Notes: generated by a model from the letters alone, not told the origin. Positions 18,545 to 27,863 are shown, counted from the first letter of the stretch. The stretch: 64,000 nt of DNA from Microcaldota archaeon (GCA_021787495.1 JAJYLX010000004.1:1-64000); one strand, 5' to 3'. Translations and numbers: made by a program.

Positions 18545-20845
18545 TTACATGACCGAGATGGACGTGTAGCCGTGCGCGCCCTTGTCGCGGTCGAACTGGT
18601 ACACCGCCGCGTTGGCGATCTGCTTGAGCGCCTCGTCGTGCGTTATGACAAAGACCTGGTCGACCACGCTGGGAAGCGTGCCACCGAGCACCTGCACTAG
18701 CTTGTCGATCCCGTTGCTGTCGATGTTGTGCGTCGGCTCGTCCAGGATTATCCAGCGCAGGTTCGGGACTATCACCATGGAGAGCGCTATCCTCATCGCG
18801 AGGCAGGCGACGCTGCGCTCCCCTCCCGAAGCTATCGCGTCGACGCTCTGCCATGAATCGTTCCCGTTGACGACAAGATTGGCTTGCAGCGAGTAGTCGT
18901 CCTTCCCCGCCTCGAGGCGTATGTTCGCGTAGTCCCCGTATGGGTACAGCTCGGGCCACACGGACTGCATTATCGAGTTGATCGAGTCGACGAGGCGGTT
19001 TCGGAGCTGCGCTTCGGTCTCGATGAGCGCGGCCTTGAACTTGTTCATGTTGGCGAGCATCGCGCGCTTTGAGCTTATCCGCGATTCCATGCGCTCGAAG
19101 TTGTCGAGCATGGTCCTCTTCTCCCTAATCTGCGACGCCATCGCCGAGGCATATTTCCTGTTACCCTCTATTTTCGACGAGACGTCGCTGAGCTGCGCAG
19201 ACACCTTTGTGAACCCGTCCTGCAGCGCGTATATCGCCTTCTCGTCCACCTGCAGGGACGAGGATTCCTGCTCCTTCTGCCCGAGCGACGCGGCGCAGTC
19301 GCTCACCTCCTTGTCGTACGCCCCCTTCCTGTCCAGCTTCTCGAGGGCCGCCTCCATGTCCTTGATGGATTCGCTCACCTTCAGGTACTCCTCCATCTTC
19401 CCCCTTGCGCGGGCGTCCGCGTTCTCGTACGCGACCTTTCCCTCTTCTATGGCCTTGACAGCATCGGCCTTGTCCGCGTCCAGGCCGGCATAGCGCTTGA
19501 TCAATTCCAGCTTGCCCTTCAGCAGGTTCAGTTCCGCCGTCGCGGCCCCCGCCTTCTCTTCCTCAGCCTTCGCGTCCTTCGCGTATGAGCCAACGCCCGC
19601 CTTCAGGGCAGCGATGAGCTGTTCCCTCTGGCTTATGAGCCTCTTGCGGGCCTCATCCCCTAGGTCCTGTTCGCAGAGCGGGCACTTGCCGATATGCTGC
19701 CTGAGCTCGATGAGCCATTTCTCCATCTCCCTGACCTGGCTGTCCGCGGACAGCGACGACGCCTTCAATTCCTGCGCCCTCCTGCTCGACGCGTCTATCC
19801 GTTCCTGCAGGCCCTTTAGCAGCGTGGCGTCCGCGTCCTTCTCCAGCCTTTCCCGGGCCGCGATGTCAGCATTGATGAGGTCGAGGCGCGCCCTCTCCTT
19901 GGATAGCTCGCCTTGGGTCCTCTTCGCAGCTTCGGCGAGTGCGTCCGCCTCCTTTTTGAGCGGCTGCACCCCTGCTTTCGCCGAGCGGTGCCTCTCCCTG
20001 ACGGATGCGTCTATCTTCAGCTCCTCTATCTTCCTCGACTCCTTCTTGAGCGTCTCTATCCTTGAGCGGATGTCAGCGATGTCGGCATCGAGCCTCTTCT
20101 TCTTCGAATAGGCGGCCTTCTTCTCGTTCAGGTCCCTGCCCATGTCCAGGTGCTGCGCCTTCAGCTCCGTTTCCCTCCTCCCCAGCTCGGCGTGCTGCGC
20201 CTCGAGCTCCCTCGACTCCTTGAGGAGCGCCTCCATCTGGGACTTCAGCTCGCCGACCTTCACGGACGCGAGTGCCTCCTCGTCGCTCTTTATGGCGCTC
20301 CTCGTCTGGTTTATCAGGGACGTCGAATTGTCCTCGGCCACGGCAAAGGCGTCGAGGCCGAGCATGCCGTCGATCCCCTTCTTGCGCTCGGCCTTCGTCA
20401 ATTCGAGGAAGTAGTCGAGCCTGTTCTGCTGCGAGTATATGGCCCTGGAGAACGTGTCGTAGTCCACCTTGAGCAGCTCCTGGATGCTCTCAGTCACCCT
20501 CTCGGGCTGCGTCTGCAGGTGCTTCCCGTCCTTCATGAGCGTCGCCATGCTGGACGAATTGGCGCTTATCCTCCTCGACACCGTGTACTCCGAGCCGTCT
20601 AGCTCCAGCTTCAGTATGACCTCGGCGTTCGTCTCCCCTATCGGCCTGCTGGTTATGAGATTCGAGAGGGAGACCCGCTTGCTCGACAGGTCCGGGAAGG
20701 AACCGAACAGCGCGTACGATATCGCGTCGAGCACGGAGCTCTTCCCGGCTCCCATGACTCCCAGGATGACGTTGACGCCCTTCCTGAACTCTATGGTGCT
20801 GGACTTGTGCGTCTTCCAGTTCCTGAGCTCTACGGACTTGATCAT
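18545..20845 (-). CDS. rad50: Rad50-like SMC ATPase
   Basis: A 766-residue SMC/Rad50-type ATPase for double-strand-break processing. The N-terminus MIKSVELRNWKTHKSSTIEF leads into Walker A (GVMGAGKSSVLDAI) and the Q-loop (IYSQQNRLD). Two long coiled coils flank a zinc hook CPLCEQDL, and the C-terminal part has the ABC signature (ASGGERSVACLAMR) and Walker B (WIILDEPTHNID). Shorter than many Rad50 proteins (about 880), so the coils are short. An in-frame ATG exists at 20854, but the minus-strand TATA near 20872-20880 puts the transcript start near 20849, favouring ATG 20845. Mre11 is not adjacent. Confidence 0.9.
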   Translation of the reverse strand: MIKSVELRNWKTHKSSTIEFRKGVNVILGVMGAGKSSVLDAISYALFGSFPDLSSKRVSLSNLITSRPIGETNAEVILKLELDGSEYTVSRRISANSSSMATLMKDGKHLQTQPERVTESIQELLKVDYDTFSRAIYSQQNRLDYFLELTKAERKKGIDGMLGLDAFAVAEDNSTSLINQTRSAIKSDEEALASVKVGELKSQMEALLKESRELEAQHAELGRRETELKAQHLDMGRDLNEKKAAYSKKKRLDADIADIRSRIETLKKESRKIEELKIDASVRERHRSAKAGVQPLKKEADALAEAAKRTQGELSKERARLDLINADIAARERLEKDADATLLKGLQERIDASSRRAQELKASSLSADSQVREMEKWLIELRQHIGKCPLCEQDLGDEARKRLISQREQLIAALKAGVGSYAKDAKAEEEKAGAATAELNLLKGKLELIKRYAGLDADKADAVKAIEEGKVAYENADARARGKMEEYLKVSESIKDMEAALEKLDRKGAYDKEVSDCAASLGQKEQESSSLQVDEKAIYALQDGFTKVSAQLSDVSSKIEGNRKYASAMASQIREKRTMLDNFERMESRISSKRAMLANMNKFKAALIETEAQLRNRLVDSINSIMQSVWPELYPYGDYANIRLEAGKDDYSLQANLVVNGNDSWQSVDAIASGGERSVACLAMRIALSMVIVPNLRWIILDEPTHNIDSNGIDKLVQVLGGTLPSVVDQVFVITHDEALKQIANAAVYQFDRDKGAHGYTSISVM

Positions 20846-20954
20846 GGAAAACATTCAGTAATGGGCGAGAAAGGATATAATGCTTTCATAGATCCCTCTG
20901 TGTGCCGGTTTCGGATGCGGACCGCAACGTTTTTATGCACCCGGACGCCTGTGA

Positions 20955-20966
20955 ATATTTATATAT
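20955..20966 (+). promoter_or_regulatory. TATA box of the gene at 20996
   Basis: An ATTTATATATTA element lies about 35 bp upstream of the ATG at 20996, giving a predicted transcript start near 20988 and a leader of fewer than 10 nt. Confidence 0.55.
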
Positions 20967-20995
20967 TACGGGCACCGACCTGTCTGTGTGATGAT

Positions 20996-21487
20996 ATGGT
21001 AGAGAAACAGGCAAGGAACATACACCAGACCTTGATAGAACTGACAGGGGAACTGTTGCGGACAGTCAACAAATATTATGGGGCTGTGAAGGAGGCGCAG
21101 GCCGAATATGCGAGGAACATCAGCGCAGCGGTCACCGCAAAAACAAAAGAGATGGCCAGGGCTATCGATACTGATGATTCGGATGACGGCAAAAGGATGA
21201 AGGATATCCTGCTAAGCCTGCGCGAGGGCGGCTGCATGCCAACAGAAAGCCCGTTCTTAGTTAGGGGGCTGAGCGAGCTAGAGTCCATAAAGTTGGTGAA
21301 ACCGGATGTGAACCCAGCATCGCTTTATGCAGACATCGATACTTATGAAACTGACCCGACGGTTTATGTTCTTACCGATATCGGCAGAATTGTAGCTAAT
21401 AGGATTGCCAGTGGGGACTATAATGAGGAGGCAGTAGCAACGGATAAGAGAGTGAAGGGATCGGCAATCGGAAGGCGCGATGGGTGA
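20996..21487 (+). CDS. Hypothetical helical protein
   Basis: A 163-residue predicted soluble protein with a long N-terminal helix (TLIELTGELLRTVNKYYGAV) and a C-terminal part that looks winged-helix-like (YVLTDIGRIVANRIASG resembles the end of a wHTH or HTH-like domain). I do not recognise the family. The frame is open upstream to 20807, but ATG 20996 fits the strong TATA box. Lower GC than its neighbours. It lies between the rad50-like and EF-1beta genes, which are on the other strand. Confidence 0.6.
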   Translation: MVEKQARNIHQTLIELTGELLRTVNKYYGAVKEAQAEYARNISAAVTAKTKEMARAIDTDDSDDGKRMKDILLSLREGGCMPTESPFLVRGLSELESIKLVKPDVNPASLYADIDTYETDPTVYVLTDIGRIVANRIASGDYNEEAVATDKRVKGSAIGRRDG

Positions 21488-21500
21488 GATACGCAGGCCC

Positions 21501-21746
21501 TCAGATGAGCGTCTCCTGCTCGACCTCTATCTCGCTGACGCCCTCTATCCTCCGTATCCTCTCCTCTATCTCTGAGGAATTGGCGCTGGCGTTGTCGTAG
21601 ATGAACATGACCTTTATGGCCTTCATCCCGAACGCGAGCTCCTCAGTCTTGAGGTCGTGGGGTTTCAGCTTCTTTATGCCCGCCATCACAGGGTCGAGCT
21701 TGCCTTCCTCTGTGTAGACCTTGAATATCACACTGACATCGGACAT
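21501..21746 (-). CDS. ef1b: Elongation factor 1-beta (aEF-1B)
   Basis: An 81-residue protein matching the small archaeal EF-1beta, the GDP/GTP exchange factor for aEF-1A. It has the family's ferredoxin-like pattern: VSVIFKVYTEEG at the start, LAFGMKAIKVMFIYDN in the middle and RRIEGVSEIEVEQ at the end. Length is slightly below the usual 85-90 residues. The zinc-ribbon gene 21751-21909 lies immediately upstream (4 bp gap); this pairing is known from other archaea. Confidence 0.88.
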   Translation of the reverse strand: MSDVSVIFKVYTEEGKLDPVMAGIKKLKPHDLKTEELAFGMKAIKVMFIYDNASANSSEIEERIRRIEGVSEIEVEQETLI

Positions 21747-21750
21747 GGGA

Positions 21751-21909
21751 TCACGGGCCCTCGAAGCTGCACTCTGAGCACCTGTACGTGTTTGTCGTCT
21801 CGCGGCAGTGGTAGCACCTGATTATGGTGCCCTTCCCGCACTTCGGGCACTTGAACTCCGTGTAGCTGCTCGTGAGCCTGCCGCACGATATGCATGTCTT
21901 GCCCGGCAT
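21751..21909 (-). CDS. Small zinc-ribbon protein (HVO_2753-like)
   Basis: A 52-residue protein with four CxxC knuckles: CISC, CPKC, CYHC and CSEC, enough for two zinc ribbons. It starts MPGKTCISCGRL at the ATG at 21909 and ends EGP, 4 bp before the EF-1beta start. Small archaeal zinc-finger proteins of this type (DUF1610/HVO_2753-like) commonly sit next to EF-1beta, and the pair is likely co-transcribed. Role unknown; RNA or translation-related binding is plausible. Confidence 0.8.
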   Translation of the reverse strand: MPGKTCISCGRLTSSYTEFKCPKCGKGTIIRCYHCRETTNTYRCSECSFEGP

Positions 21910-21937
21910 TGTCTGGACCATCCAATCATCTGGGCGG

Positions 21938-24037
21938 CTACCTGCGCCTCCTTTTGTGCGCGACGCGCCGCTTCCTCATCATTGAGGACTTGAAGTTATA
22001 TAAGTATATCGTCGTGACCAGAAGTATGACGACCGCGACTATGAGCACCACTATGATAAGCTCCAGCATGCCGATTACCTGCGAGAGTGACTGGCCGAAC
22101 GCCCCGGGCGAGCCAATCGCGCCTCCCATGCCCTGGCTGTTGACCGAAACGAACGCCGAGAGCGACGCCACGACTGCCGGGTTGTAGGCGCTGTCGGTGA
22201 CGGTGGCGCAGTAGTAGGTGCTATTGTCCGGGCGCACCGTTATCGAGGAGGACGTGCCGTTGACAGTGTACTTCTTGTAGAGCTGGCCCGATCCCGAGGA
22301 GCATTGCGAGCTAGAGGTGTACCAGTCCACCGTGTACGGCGGAGTGCCGCCCTGCCACGTGATGTTCAGCGTGATGCCCTGGCCTCTGTCTATCGTGAAG
22401 AAGCCCGGCTGGATGGGCGCCGAGAAGTTCGAACTTATAATCTTGTAGTCGTCCGACATCGCCTGGGCGAGCTGGGCGAGCTGGTAGGCCTGCGTCGCAT
22501 ATGAAATACTATCGTTCGTGGCGTTGCCGGCCTGGTATGCGTAGAACCTGGCCTCGTTGGAGAACTGCAGCGCCCAGATCCCAAACGTCGAGTTGTCCGC
22601 CATCGACAGCGCGGCGCCGCTGAGCTGCTGGACTGTCACGTTGGTGGGCAGCGGCCTCGAAAGGACAATCGCATACGATGCCGCGAGCAGGGCCAGCGGA
22701 TAGTTCATATCGTCGTATGCGGCCTTTGCCGTGATTGCGTACATGCCACCGTACTGCTGCGCCTGCGAGACCATGCTGCCCGCAAGTCGGCTGATTCCTG
22801 GCACCGAGGTCACATTGCCGCCGAGGCCCGATGCGGCGCCGTACATATACTGCGCGGAACTGCACCACGCGGTCGCCTGAGCGATGCCGCTTATTATGCC
22901 AGAGACCTGGTCGCTGTCAATCCCTGTTGAGGAGTTGAACAGCGCGGCGTCGCTCGAGAGAGTGTAAAGGCCCCACTGCTGGCGCAGTTCCCCTCCGAGC
23001 ACATACTCGTAGTTCGTGGTAGTTAGGTTCGGGGCGCTCAGCGAGTTGCAGTACGACGTGGTGCTGTTGAGCAGCGATGAGGCTGACTGGACGCTCTCTC
23101 CAGCATGGGCGAAGAGGAAGGCGTTTATGTAATCGAGGAACGCTAGATCTGCGCCGAGATACAGGTAGCCCTTGCCGGCTATGGCAACGCTCTGGTTGAA
23201 CACCTTCGACATCTGAGCCTGTGCGCCCGACATGCCCCGCACTGACGACAGACTGTCCAGCTCGTTGCGCGTGAAGTTGAACGTGAAGTTCGCGAGGCCT
23301 GAGAACTGCTTAATGGTGCATTGCCCTGAGCAGCTCGTGCCTCCCTGCGGCACGTTAAGGTCATAGTCCGTGAAGAAACTATACTTCGTGGCGTTGCCCG
23401 ATAGGAGCGATGGCTTGGATAGGTACCTTATCGCCTCAGAAATGTTCGAGATCTGGACGATCGGCATGCCCAGATAGTCCTGCGCTATCAGGTAAAGCTC
23501 GCTCTCGAAGCCCGTGTCACCTGCGTACGGCACCAGCATGAACGATAGCCCATTGGAATGCGCAGCGCTTGCCTTGTCGTACACGCCGCCTATCTGACCG
23601 ACGCTCCCGTTCGTTGATATTGTCCCGGTAACGGTGAAGTTGGCAGGCAGCCCATTTCTGTCCAGAGCCGACACGGCGAGCAGTGCCATCGCCAGCCCTC
23701 CGCTCGGCCCTGAAACGTTGACCGCCCCTGATATGTTGTATGTGAAATTGTAGTCCGACTCGTTCCTCCCTAAATATGCTGATGCTGCATAGGCTGCCTC
23801 CTTTGCGGAGAATGCAGTAGACCGCCCGACCTGCGATGGCCCAGTGACTGACACGATCCCGTTGCCCGTCGTCACGGTGAGCGATATAGTCGTTATCGTC
23901 CCCGTGTTGTTCTCAAGTATGACCGCCGGGGCGTATATGTTTGACGTCCCGACGACAGTCGCAGACGCGTACGAAACGGCCGCCAGAGCGGCGAATATTA
24001 ACAGCAGAAGCTGCAACGCCCTTGAGATCCCCGTCAT
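21938..24037 (-). CDS. Secreted, membrane-anchored S16 (Lon-like) protease
   Basis: A 699-residue protein with a signal peptide (RALQLLLLIFAALAAVSYASA), an S16 peptidase domain at about residues 30-200 and a C-terminal transmembrane helix with a basic tail (KSSMMRKRRVAHKRRRR). The Lon-type catalytic dyad is visible: Ser112 in SGPSGGLAM and Lys155 in GGVYDKASAAH. No AAA+ domain is present, so it is an ATP-independent extracytoplasmic protease, as in archaeal COG1750-like proteins. Residues 200-560 are helical and of unknown role, and a beta-rich segment precedes the anchor. The frame is open to 24112, but ATG 24037 directly precedes the signal peptide. Same strand as the presenilin-like gene 77 bp upstream. 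Confidence 0.8.
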   Translation of the reverse strand: MTGISRALQLLLLIFAALAAVSYASATVVGTSNIYAPAVILENNTGTITTISLTVTTGNGIVSVTGPSQVGRSTAFSAKEAAYAASAYLGRNESDYNFTYNISGAVNVSGPSGGLAMALLAVSALDRNGLPANFTVTGTISTNGSVGQIGGVYDKASAAHSNGLSFMLVPYAGDTGFESELYLIAQDYLGMPIVQISNISEAIRYLSKPSLLSGNATKYSFFTDYDLNVPQGGTSCSGQCTIKQFSGLANFTFNFTRNELDSLSSVRGMSGAQAQMSKVFNQSVAIAGKGYLYLGADLAFLDYINAFLFAHAGESVQSASSLLNSTTSYCNSLSAPNLTTTNYEYVLGGELRQQWGLYTLSSDAALFNSSTGIDSDQVSGIISGIAQATAWCSSAQYMYGAASGLGGNVTSVPGISRLAGSMVSQAQQYGGMYAITAKAAYDDMNYPLALLAASYAIVLSRPLPTNVTVQQLSGAALSMADNSTFGIWALQFSNEARFYAYQAGNATNDSISYATQAYQLAQLAQAMSDDYKIISSNFSAPIQPGFFTIDRGQGITLNITWQGGTPPYTVDWYTSSSQCSSGSGQLYKKYTVNGTSSSITVRPDNSTYYCATVTDSAYNPAVVASLSAFVSVNSQGMGGAIGSPGAFGQSLSQVIGMLELIIVVLIVAVVILLVTTIYLYNFKSSMMRKRRVAHKRRRR

Positions 24038-24114
24038 GTGACCACAGAGCTTTTTGCAAAAGCATGTTTTTATACATTTGCGCTGCGCTTCGGTTTCCCT
24101 TATGCGCGACAAAG

Positions 24115-25083
24115 TCAGTGGAAGATCAGGAAGTATAGCCCCAGGAAGACCATTATCCCGAGCAGGAGAGGTGGTATCGCGGGCAGCGCCCTCTTGAACC
24201 TCCTGAGTATGAACATGGTGAGCAGCAGGCCGAATATGGAGCCGAGCACCATGAAGAGGCTGAGCGTGAACGAGAATGTCGAGGCGGCCGCGGACACGGA
24301 GACCATCAGAGGCATGGCCAGGTCGCCGGTGCCGAGCTCTATCCTAGCCGCGACGGGCACCAGCCTCTCGCCTATTATCGGGGCGAACCTGGCGCGCGCC
24401 TTCCTGTCCTTCCTGTATGCCTCAGCCACCTCCTTGTTGACCGACTTGCTTGGGAGCCCCTCGACCTCATCGACGCCTATCAGCAGCGCGAGGTTGTTCG
24501 TCTCGGCTATCCGCGCGAGCGACAGCATATGCTTCGTTATGAACACCGCGATGAAGTCGTACACCGCGAGCAGGGCCATGAAGAGGAGGGCAATCCAGAA
24601 GGTGAACGTCAGCCCGAACAGCAACCCTACCCCAGCTGCGGATATCATCGCGGTCGCGTTCCTCAGCCGCTGCCACTTGTTTTTTGCTATGACGAGCAGG
24701 GCGGCGGCCGCGGCCGCAAGGACCGCGTCGAGGCCGAACGGCAGCCCGAACAGCGACGCTGAATACGGATACTGCGGCAGCGAGAGCACCACGGCGAAGA
24801 CTATGAACGACGAGACAAAGACCACGAAGGCCTCGAGGATCCTGAAGAGCTTGTCGGTGCTGAACATCCTGAACAGCAGTATCAGTATCAGGCTGAACGC
24901 CACGATGTACGCTATGTAGAACAGCAATGACGTATATGAATTGAACAGCGCGGCGCTCTGCACGGTCTGCAGCGTAGCACCGCTGAGCGAAACCACCCCG
25001 AGCAGCAGGCCGAAGAACTGGACGATCATGAACATTGCGAGTATCTGTATCAGTTGCCTGTACTCTATAACCTTGAATGCCAA
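24115..25083 (-). CDS. Presenilin/signal-peptide-peptidase family GxGD membrane protease
   Basis: A 322-residue protein with about nine hydrophobic segments. The intramembrane aspartyl-protease signature is complete: YD at Y175-D176 (LLAVYDFIAVF), GxGD at G251-D254 (ELGTGDLAMPLM), and a PAL-like PAI at 301-303 before the last helix. These proteases cut transmembrane helices. It is followed on the same strand by a secreted S16 protease, forming a likely membrane-proteolysis unit. A TATA-like element is shared in the intergenic region with the divergent 25202 gene (near 25137-25147). Confidence 0.85.
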   Translation of the reverse strand: MAFKVIEYRQLIQILAMFMIVQFFGLLLGVVSLSGATLQTVQSAALFNSYTSLLFYIAYIVAFSLILILLFRMFSTDKLFRILEAFVVFVSSFIVFAVVLSLPQYPYSASLFGLPFGLDAVLAAAAAALLVIAKNKWQRLRNATAMISAAGVGLLFGLTFTFWIALLFMALLAVYDFIAVFITKHMLSLARIAETNNLALLIGVDEVEGLPSKSVNKEVAEAYRKDRKARARFAPIIGERLVPVAARIELGTGDLAMPLMVSVSAAASTFSFTLSLFMVLGSIFGLLLTMFILRRFKRALPAIPPLLLGIMVFLGLYFLIFH

Positions 25084-25201
25084 CGGGTCACCCTACGATT
25101 TAAGCAGAACCAACAATAGAGGTTAGCAACGCAAGGCTATAAAATACAGTATGGGTTTGGGCGGGTGAACAGCCAAATACCTTGCAGTCCAATGTCTAAC
25201 C

Positions 25202-25972
25202 ATGAAGACAGGCCTGATGAGGAGGCTCGCCGGCTACCTCAGCTCGTACAGCGAGGATTATTCGGTGGTGTCAGACAAGCGAAGGATAACGCTCGTGAGG
25301 AACAAGGGCAACGGCGAGATAGCTGTGCTGTACAACGGCTTCACCTACTCGAGGCTGCCGGAGAGGGGCCTTTTCACGCGCTCCTACTGGGACTACTTCC
25401 TGCCGTTCGGCGCCATGTCGGAAAGCCCGAGGCTGCTCATGATAGGCCTGGGAGGCGGCACCGTCGCCCGGCAGATGGAGGGCACGTTCGGGAACGCGAG
25501 CATGGACATAGTAGAGATAGACAGGGACATGGCCGACATAGCGCGGAGGCTGTACCCATCGATGAGGTCGAACGTGATAATCGGGGACGGTCTCAGGTTC
25601 GTAAAGACGGTGCGCGGAAGCTACGACGCCATCATACTGGACGCTTATTCCGACCTGGACATACCAAGGGCGTTCATGGCCGACGAGTTCATAGGCGACG
25701 CATACAACGCGCTGAAGGAGAGAGGAATACTGGGGATAAACTACGCGCAGAGCTCGTTGAAGAAGGAGGAGCTGCACGACTTCTCAGAGAGGCTGGGCAG
25801 GCTGTTCGGCGTCTACCGCATGCGCGTTGGGTTCATGTCGGACAACACGATCCTGCTGTGCGGCAAGCGCATGGCGAGGGACGAGATCGTCGCGCTCGCC
25901 AGGGCGATGCCTAAGGCTAGTGGCTCGAAGCACATCCTCGACGGATACAGGGGCATGGACGCCTTCAAGTGA
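25202..25972 (+). CDS. Spermidine synthase-like methyltransferase-fold enzyme
   Basis: A 256-residue Rossmann-fold protein. It has the aminopropyltransferase/SAM-binding glycine loop LLMIGLGGGTVARQ, the acidic strand end IVEIDRDMADIARR, and a downstream YDAIILDAYSD motif. This matches SpeE-like proteins, which transfer aminopropyl or methyl groups. It lacks the usual N-terminal beta-barrel in full, having a short strand-rich region (ITLVRNKGNGEIAVLYNG). Whether it makes polyamine cannot be said. Divergent from the presenilin-like gene. Confidence 0.7.
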   Translation: MKTGLMRRLAGYLSSYSEDYSVVSDKRRITLVRNKGNGEIAVLYNGFTYSRLPERGLFTRSYWDYFLPFGAMSESPRLLMIGLGGGTVARQMEGTFGNASMDIVEIDRDMADIARRLYPSMRSNVIIGDGLRFVKTVRGSYDAIILDAYSDLDIPRAFMADEFIGDAYNALKERGILGINYAQSSLKKEELHDFSERLGRLFGVYRMRVGFMSDNTILLCGKRMARDEIVALARAMPKASGSKHILDGYRGMDAFK

Positions 25973-25976
25973 GGCG

Positions 25977-26228
25977 TCAGAGGCTCCGCGTGTCTATAAT
26001 TATGTAGTCAGCGACGGACGATATCGCCGAGCGCGGTACGCGCAGCTCGTTCCCGTCCGGACTCAGCTTCTTCGCGAGGGAGCTCGTGACGTCGGGCTCG
26101 AGCACGAGGGTGTTTATCCTCCCTGTAACGCTGTCCACCTCTGCGTCTATGAACTTGCCCAGGTCGTAGCCGTTCAGGCTGAGGACCTTCTTGCCCATCA
26201 GCTGCCTCGCAATCACGTATTTTACCAT
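25977..26228 (-). CDS. PRC-barrel domain protein
   Basis: An 83-residue beta-rich protein that spans a single PRC-barrel domain: GKKVLSLNGYDLGKFIDAEV, GRINTLVLEPD and ELRVPRSAISSVADYIII. Such archaeal stand-alone PRC-barrel proteins are common. Roles in RNA metabolism and, in some archaea, in anchoring the FtsZ division ring (CdpB proteins) are known. ftsZ is 8 kb away, so any link is only speculation. Convergent with the 25202 gene, 4 bp apart. Confidence 0.8.
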   Translation of the reverse strand: MVKYVIARQLMGKKVLSLNGYDLGKFIDAEVDSVTGRINTLVLEPDVTSSLAKKLSPDGNELRVPRSAISSVADYIIIDTRSL

Positions 26229-26328
26229 ATGGTCACCTGCTTACGTTTCGATGGAAAGGAATTAAAAGGCTTTGTCGGCACAGAATTAACGGCACTCTGG
26301 CCCAAAAGGGCGGCAGTATGGTGTTTTC

Positions 26329-26778
26329 ATGGCCTTCAAGGTAAGGGAGATGAGGCGTTCGGACGCGCGCGCAGTGTATGCACTGGGAAGAGGAGTGAGG
26401 GAGCTCTACGGGTCAGAGGGCGGCGGCTGGTACCCTGAAGAGGCGCTGCTCAACTGGCTGGGTCACAAGCGCGACGACATACTGTTGGTGTGCGAGAAGG
26501 ATGGCAGGGTCATAGGGTTCTCGCTCACGTACGTGCACTACAGGATGTGGGCGCTCATGGACAGCATAGCGGTCGACGAGGGCGAGCGGAGGGGCGGCGC
26601 CGCGACCGCGATGATAAGGGAGACGATGAGAAGGATGGACAAGCTAGGCATAGTCTACGCCCAGTGCTATGTCAACACGACGAACAGGGGCATGCTCAGG
26701 CTGATGAGGAAGCTGAAGTTCAACGTCGGCAGCAGCTTCTACAGCTGCGATATGCTGTTCCCGAAGAACTTCATGTGA
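26329..26778 (+). CDS. GNAT-family N-acetyltransferase
   Basis: A 149-residue GNAT-fold protein. It has an N-terminal VREMRRSDARAVYAL strand-helix, a central strand ALMDSIAVDEGERRGGAA that leads into the acetyl-CoA pyrophosphate loop (R/Q-x-x-G-x-A form: RRGGAATAMI), and a C-terminal NRGMLRLMRKLKFNVG. RimI-like enzymes of this size acetylate proteins or small molecules; the substrate is not evident. The gene stands alone between a PRC-barrel gene and the kinase-like gene. Confidence 0.8.
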   Translation: MAFKVREMRRSDARAVYALGRGVRELYGSEGGGWYPEEALLNWLGHKRDDILLVCEKDGRVIGFSLTYVHYRMWALMDSIAVDEGERRGGAATAMIRETMRRMDKLGIVYAQCYVNTTNRGMLRLMRKLKFNVGSSFYSCDMLFPKNFM

Positions 26779-26810
26779 TTCCCACCCTGCAGGAACGCGT
26801 TTGCGACGCG

Positions 26811-27743
26811 TCAGCCATATAAGCCGAGAAACCTGTCTAGCGACAATCTGCTGAAAGTTTCATACCTACTCAAAGTCGCATGTGCGCCATTTATCTTTTT
26901 ATGTCTCGCCAGCCATGGGATTGCGTTCAGGTACCTGAATTTGATAAAATAATAAATTGCTTTTTTCTCTTCCTGGTTCAGACTAAAGTACCTTTGGTAT
27001 TCCCTTAGAAAAAGGGAGATGTCCCTCTTCATCACCCTGTCGCTGGTTATGAAGTTATCGGCTATAAAGACAGCCGGCTCATAGACGAGATAACCCCTAT
27101 GCGCGTCGTCCCAATCCGTAATGGCTGAGATTTTGCCGTCCTTGTACAGGATGTTGTGGCCGAGGTCCGCATGGATAATCCCTTTCCTTAATTTATCTTT
27201 TTTGATGGCCCTGAGACTATCGTGAAGCTCGTCTTCGTAGTGTTTTATGCCGTTTAGGTCAAAACCGTTTATTTCTTTGTCCCAAAAAATGACGCTTCTG
27301 AACGGATCGCCCCATTTTGGCACCAATCCGCTCCTCAAGCGCAGTTTAAGCAGGGTCTTATCCAGAACTCCTATCAGATGCGCTACGTTTCTTATCTCAC
27401 TTCCGGGCAGGGCGCCATCCAGGGGTTTCCCGTAAGCGAATTCTTGTATTGTGATGCGTTTTCCGTTTCGCAGGACAAATAGCCTTCCGTGTTTTGTTCT
27501 TATCAGCTTGGCCGACGGGAGAGCGTGCTCAGAAACGAATTCTATAATTCGAAGGATGTACACAAAGCGGCCGGGCGTTACGCCTTCGTGGACTTTCAAG
27601 ACGAACTTGCCCGATGAGGTATCAAGAAAGTAAACGCTATTATCGTTTGACCTTGCGGGTCTATGGGAGACGTATTTGCCTATCTCGTACCGCTTCAGTA
27701 TGTCCTCAAAATCGCTCTTGGAGAGTACCGTTATCATGACCAT
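26811..27743 (-). CDS. Aminoglycoside phosphotransferase/homoserine kinase-like kinase
   Basis: A 310-residue APH-fold kinase-like protein. It shows the phosphotransferase catalytic loop HADLGHNILYKDG (H-x-D-x4-N) followed by the metal-binding Asp in SAITDWDDAHRGYLVYE, with an N-terminal ATP-binding lobe (GKFVLKVHEG). This arrangement matches the choline/homoserine/aminoglycoside kinase group. Its AT content is higher than most flanking genes, suggesting recent acquisition or relaxed codon use. The substrate is unknown; resistance is not implied. Confidence 0.75.
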   Translation of the reverse strand: MVMITVLSKSDFEDILKRYEIGKYVSHRPARSNDNSVYFLDTSSGKFVLKVHEGVTPGRFVYILRIIEFVSEHALPSAKLIRTKHGRLFVLRNGKRITIQEFAYGKPLDGALPGSEIRNVAHLIGVLDKTLLKLRLRSGLVPKWGDPFRSVIFWDKEINGFDLNGIKHYEDELHDSLRAIKKDKLRKGIIHADLGHNILYKDGKISAITDWDDAHRGYLVYEPAVFIADNFITSDRVMKRDISLFLREYQRYFSLNQEEKKAIYYFIKFRYLNAIPWLARHKKINGAHATLSRYETFSRLSLDRFLGLYG

Positions 27744-27789
27744 ATCGGGCTTTCGCTAGGAATATTTGAATAACCATATACCTAAAATC

Positions 27790-27863
27790 GGGCATGGCGG
27801 GATTTGAACCCGCAACCAACAGCTCCGGAAGCTGCCATGCTGACCAAGTTACACTACATGCCC
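27790..27863 (-). tRNA. tRNA-Arg (anticodon CCG)
   Basis: The minus strand folds as a 74-nt cloverleaf. The acceptor GGGCATG pairs with CATGCCC, and the anticodon stem GCAGC/GCTGT holds the loop TTCCGGA (anticodon CCG, decoding CGG). The T arm is GCGGG-TTCAAAT-CCCGC. CCA is not encoded. No intron is seen. It lies 10 bp from tRNA-Lys on the same strand. Confidence 0.93.

Noticed and set aside
26811-27743. Possible antibiotic resistance gene (APH-fold)
   Set aside because: The fold is shared by many metabolic kinases such as homoserine and choline kinase; no evidence of resistance function.
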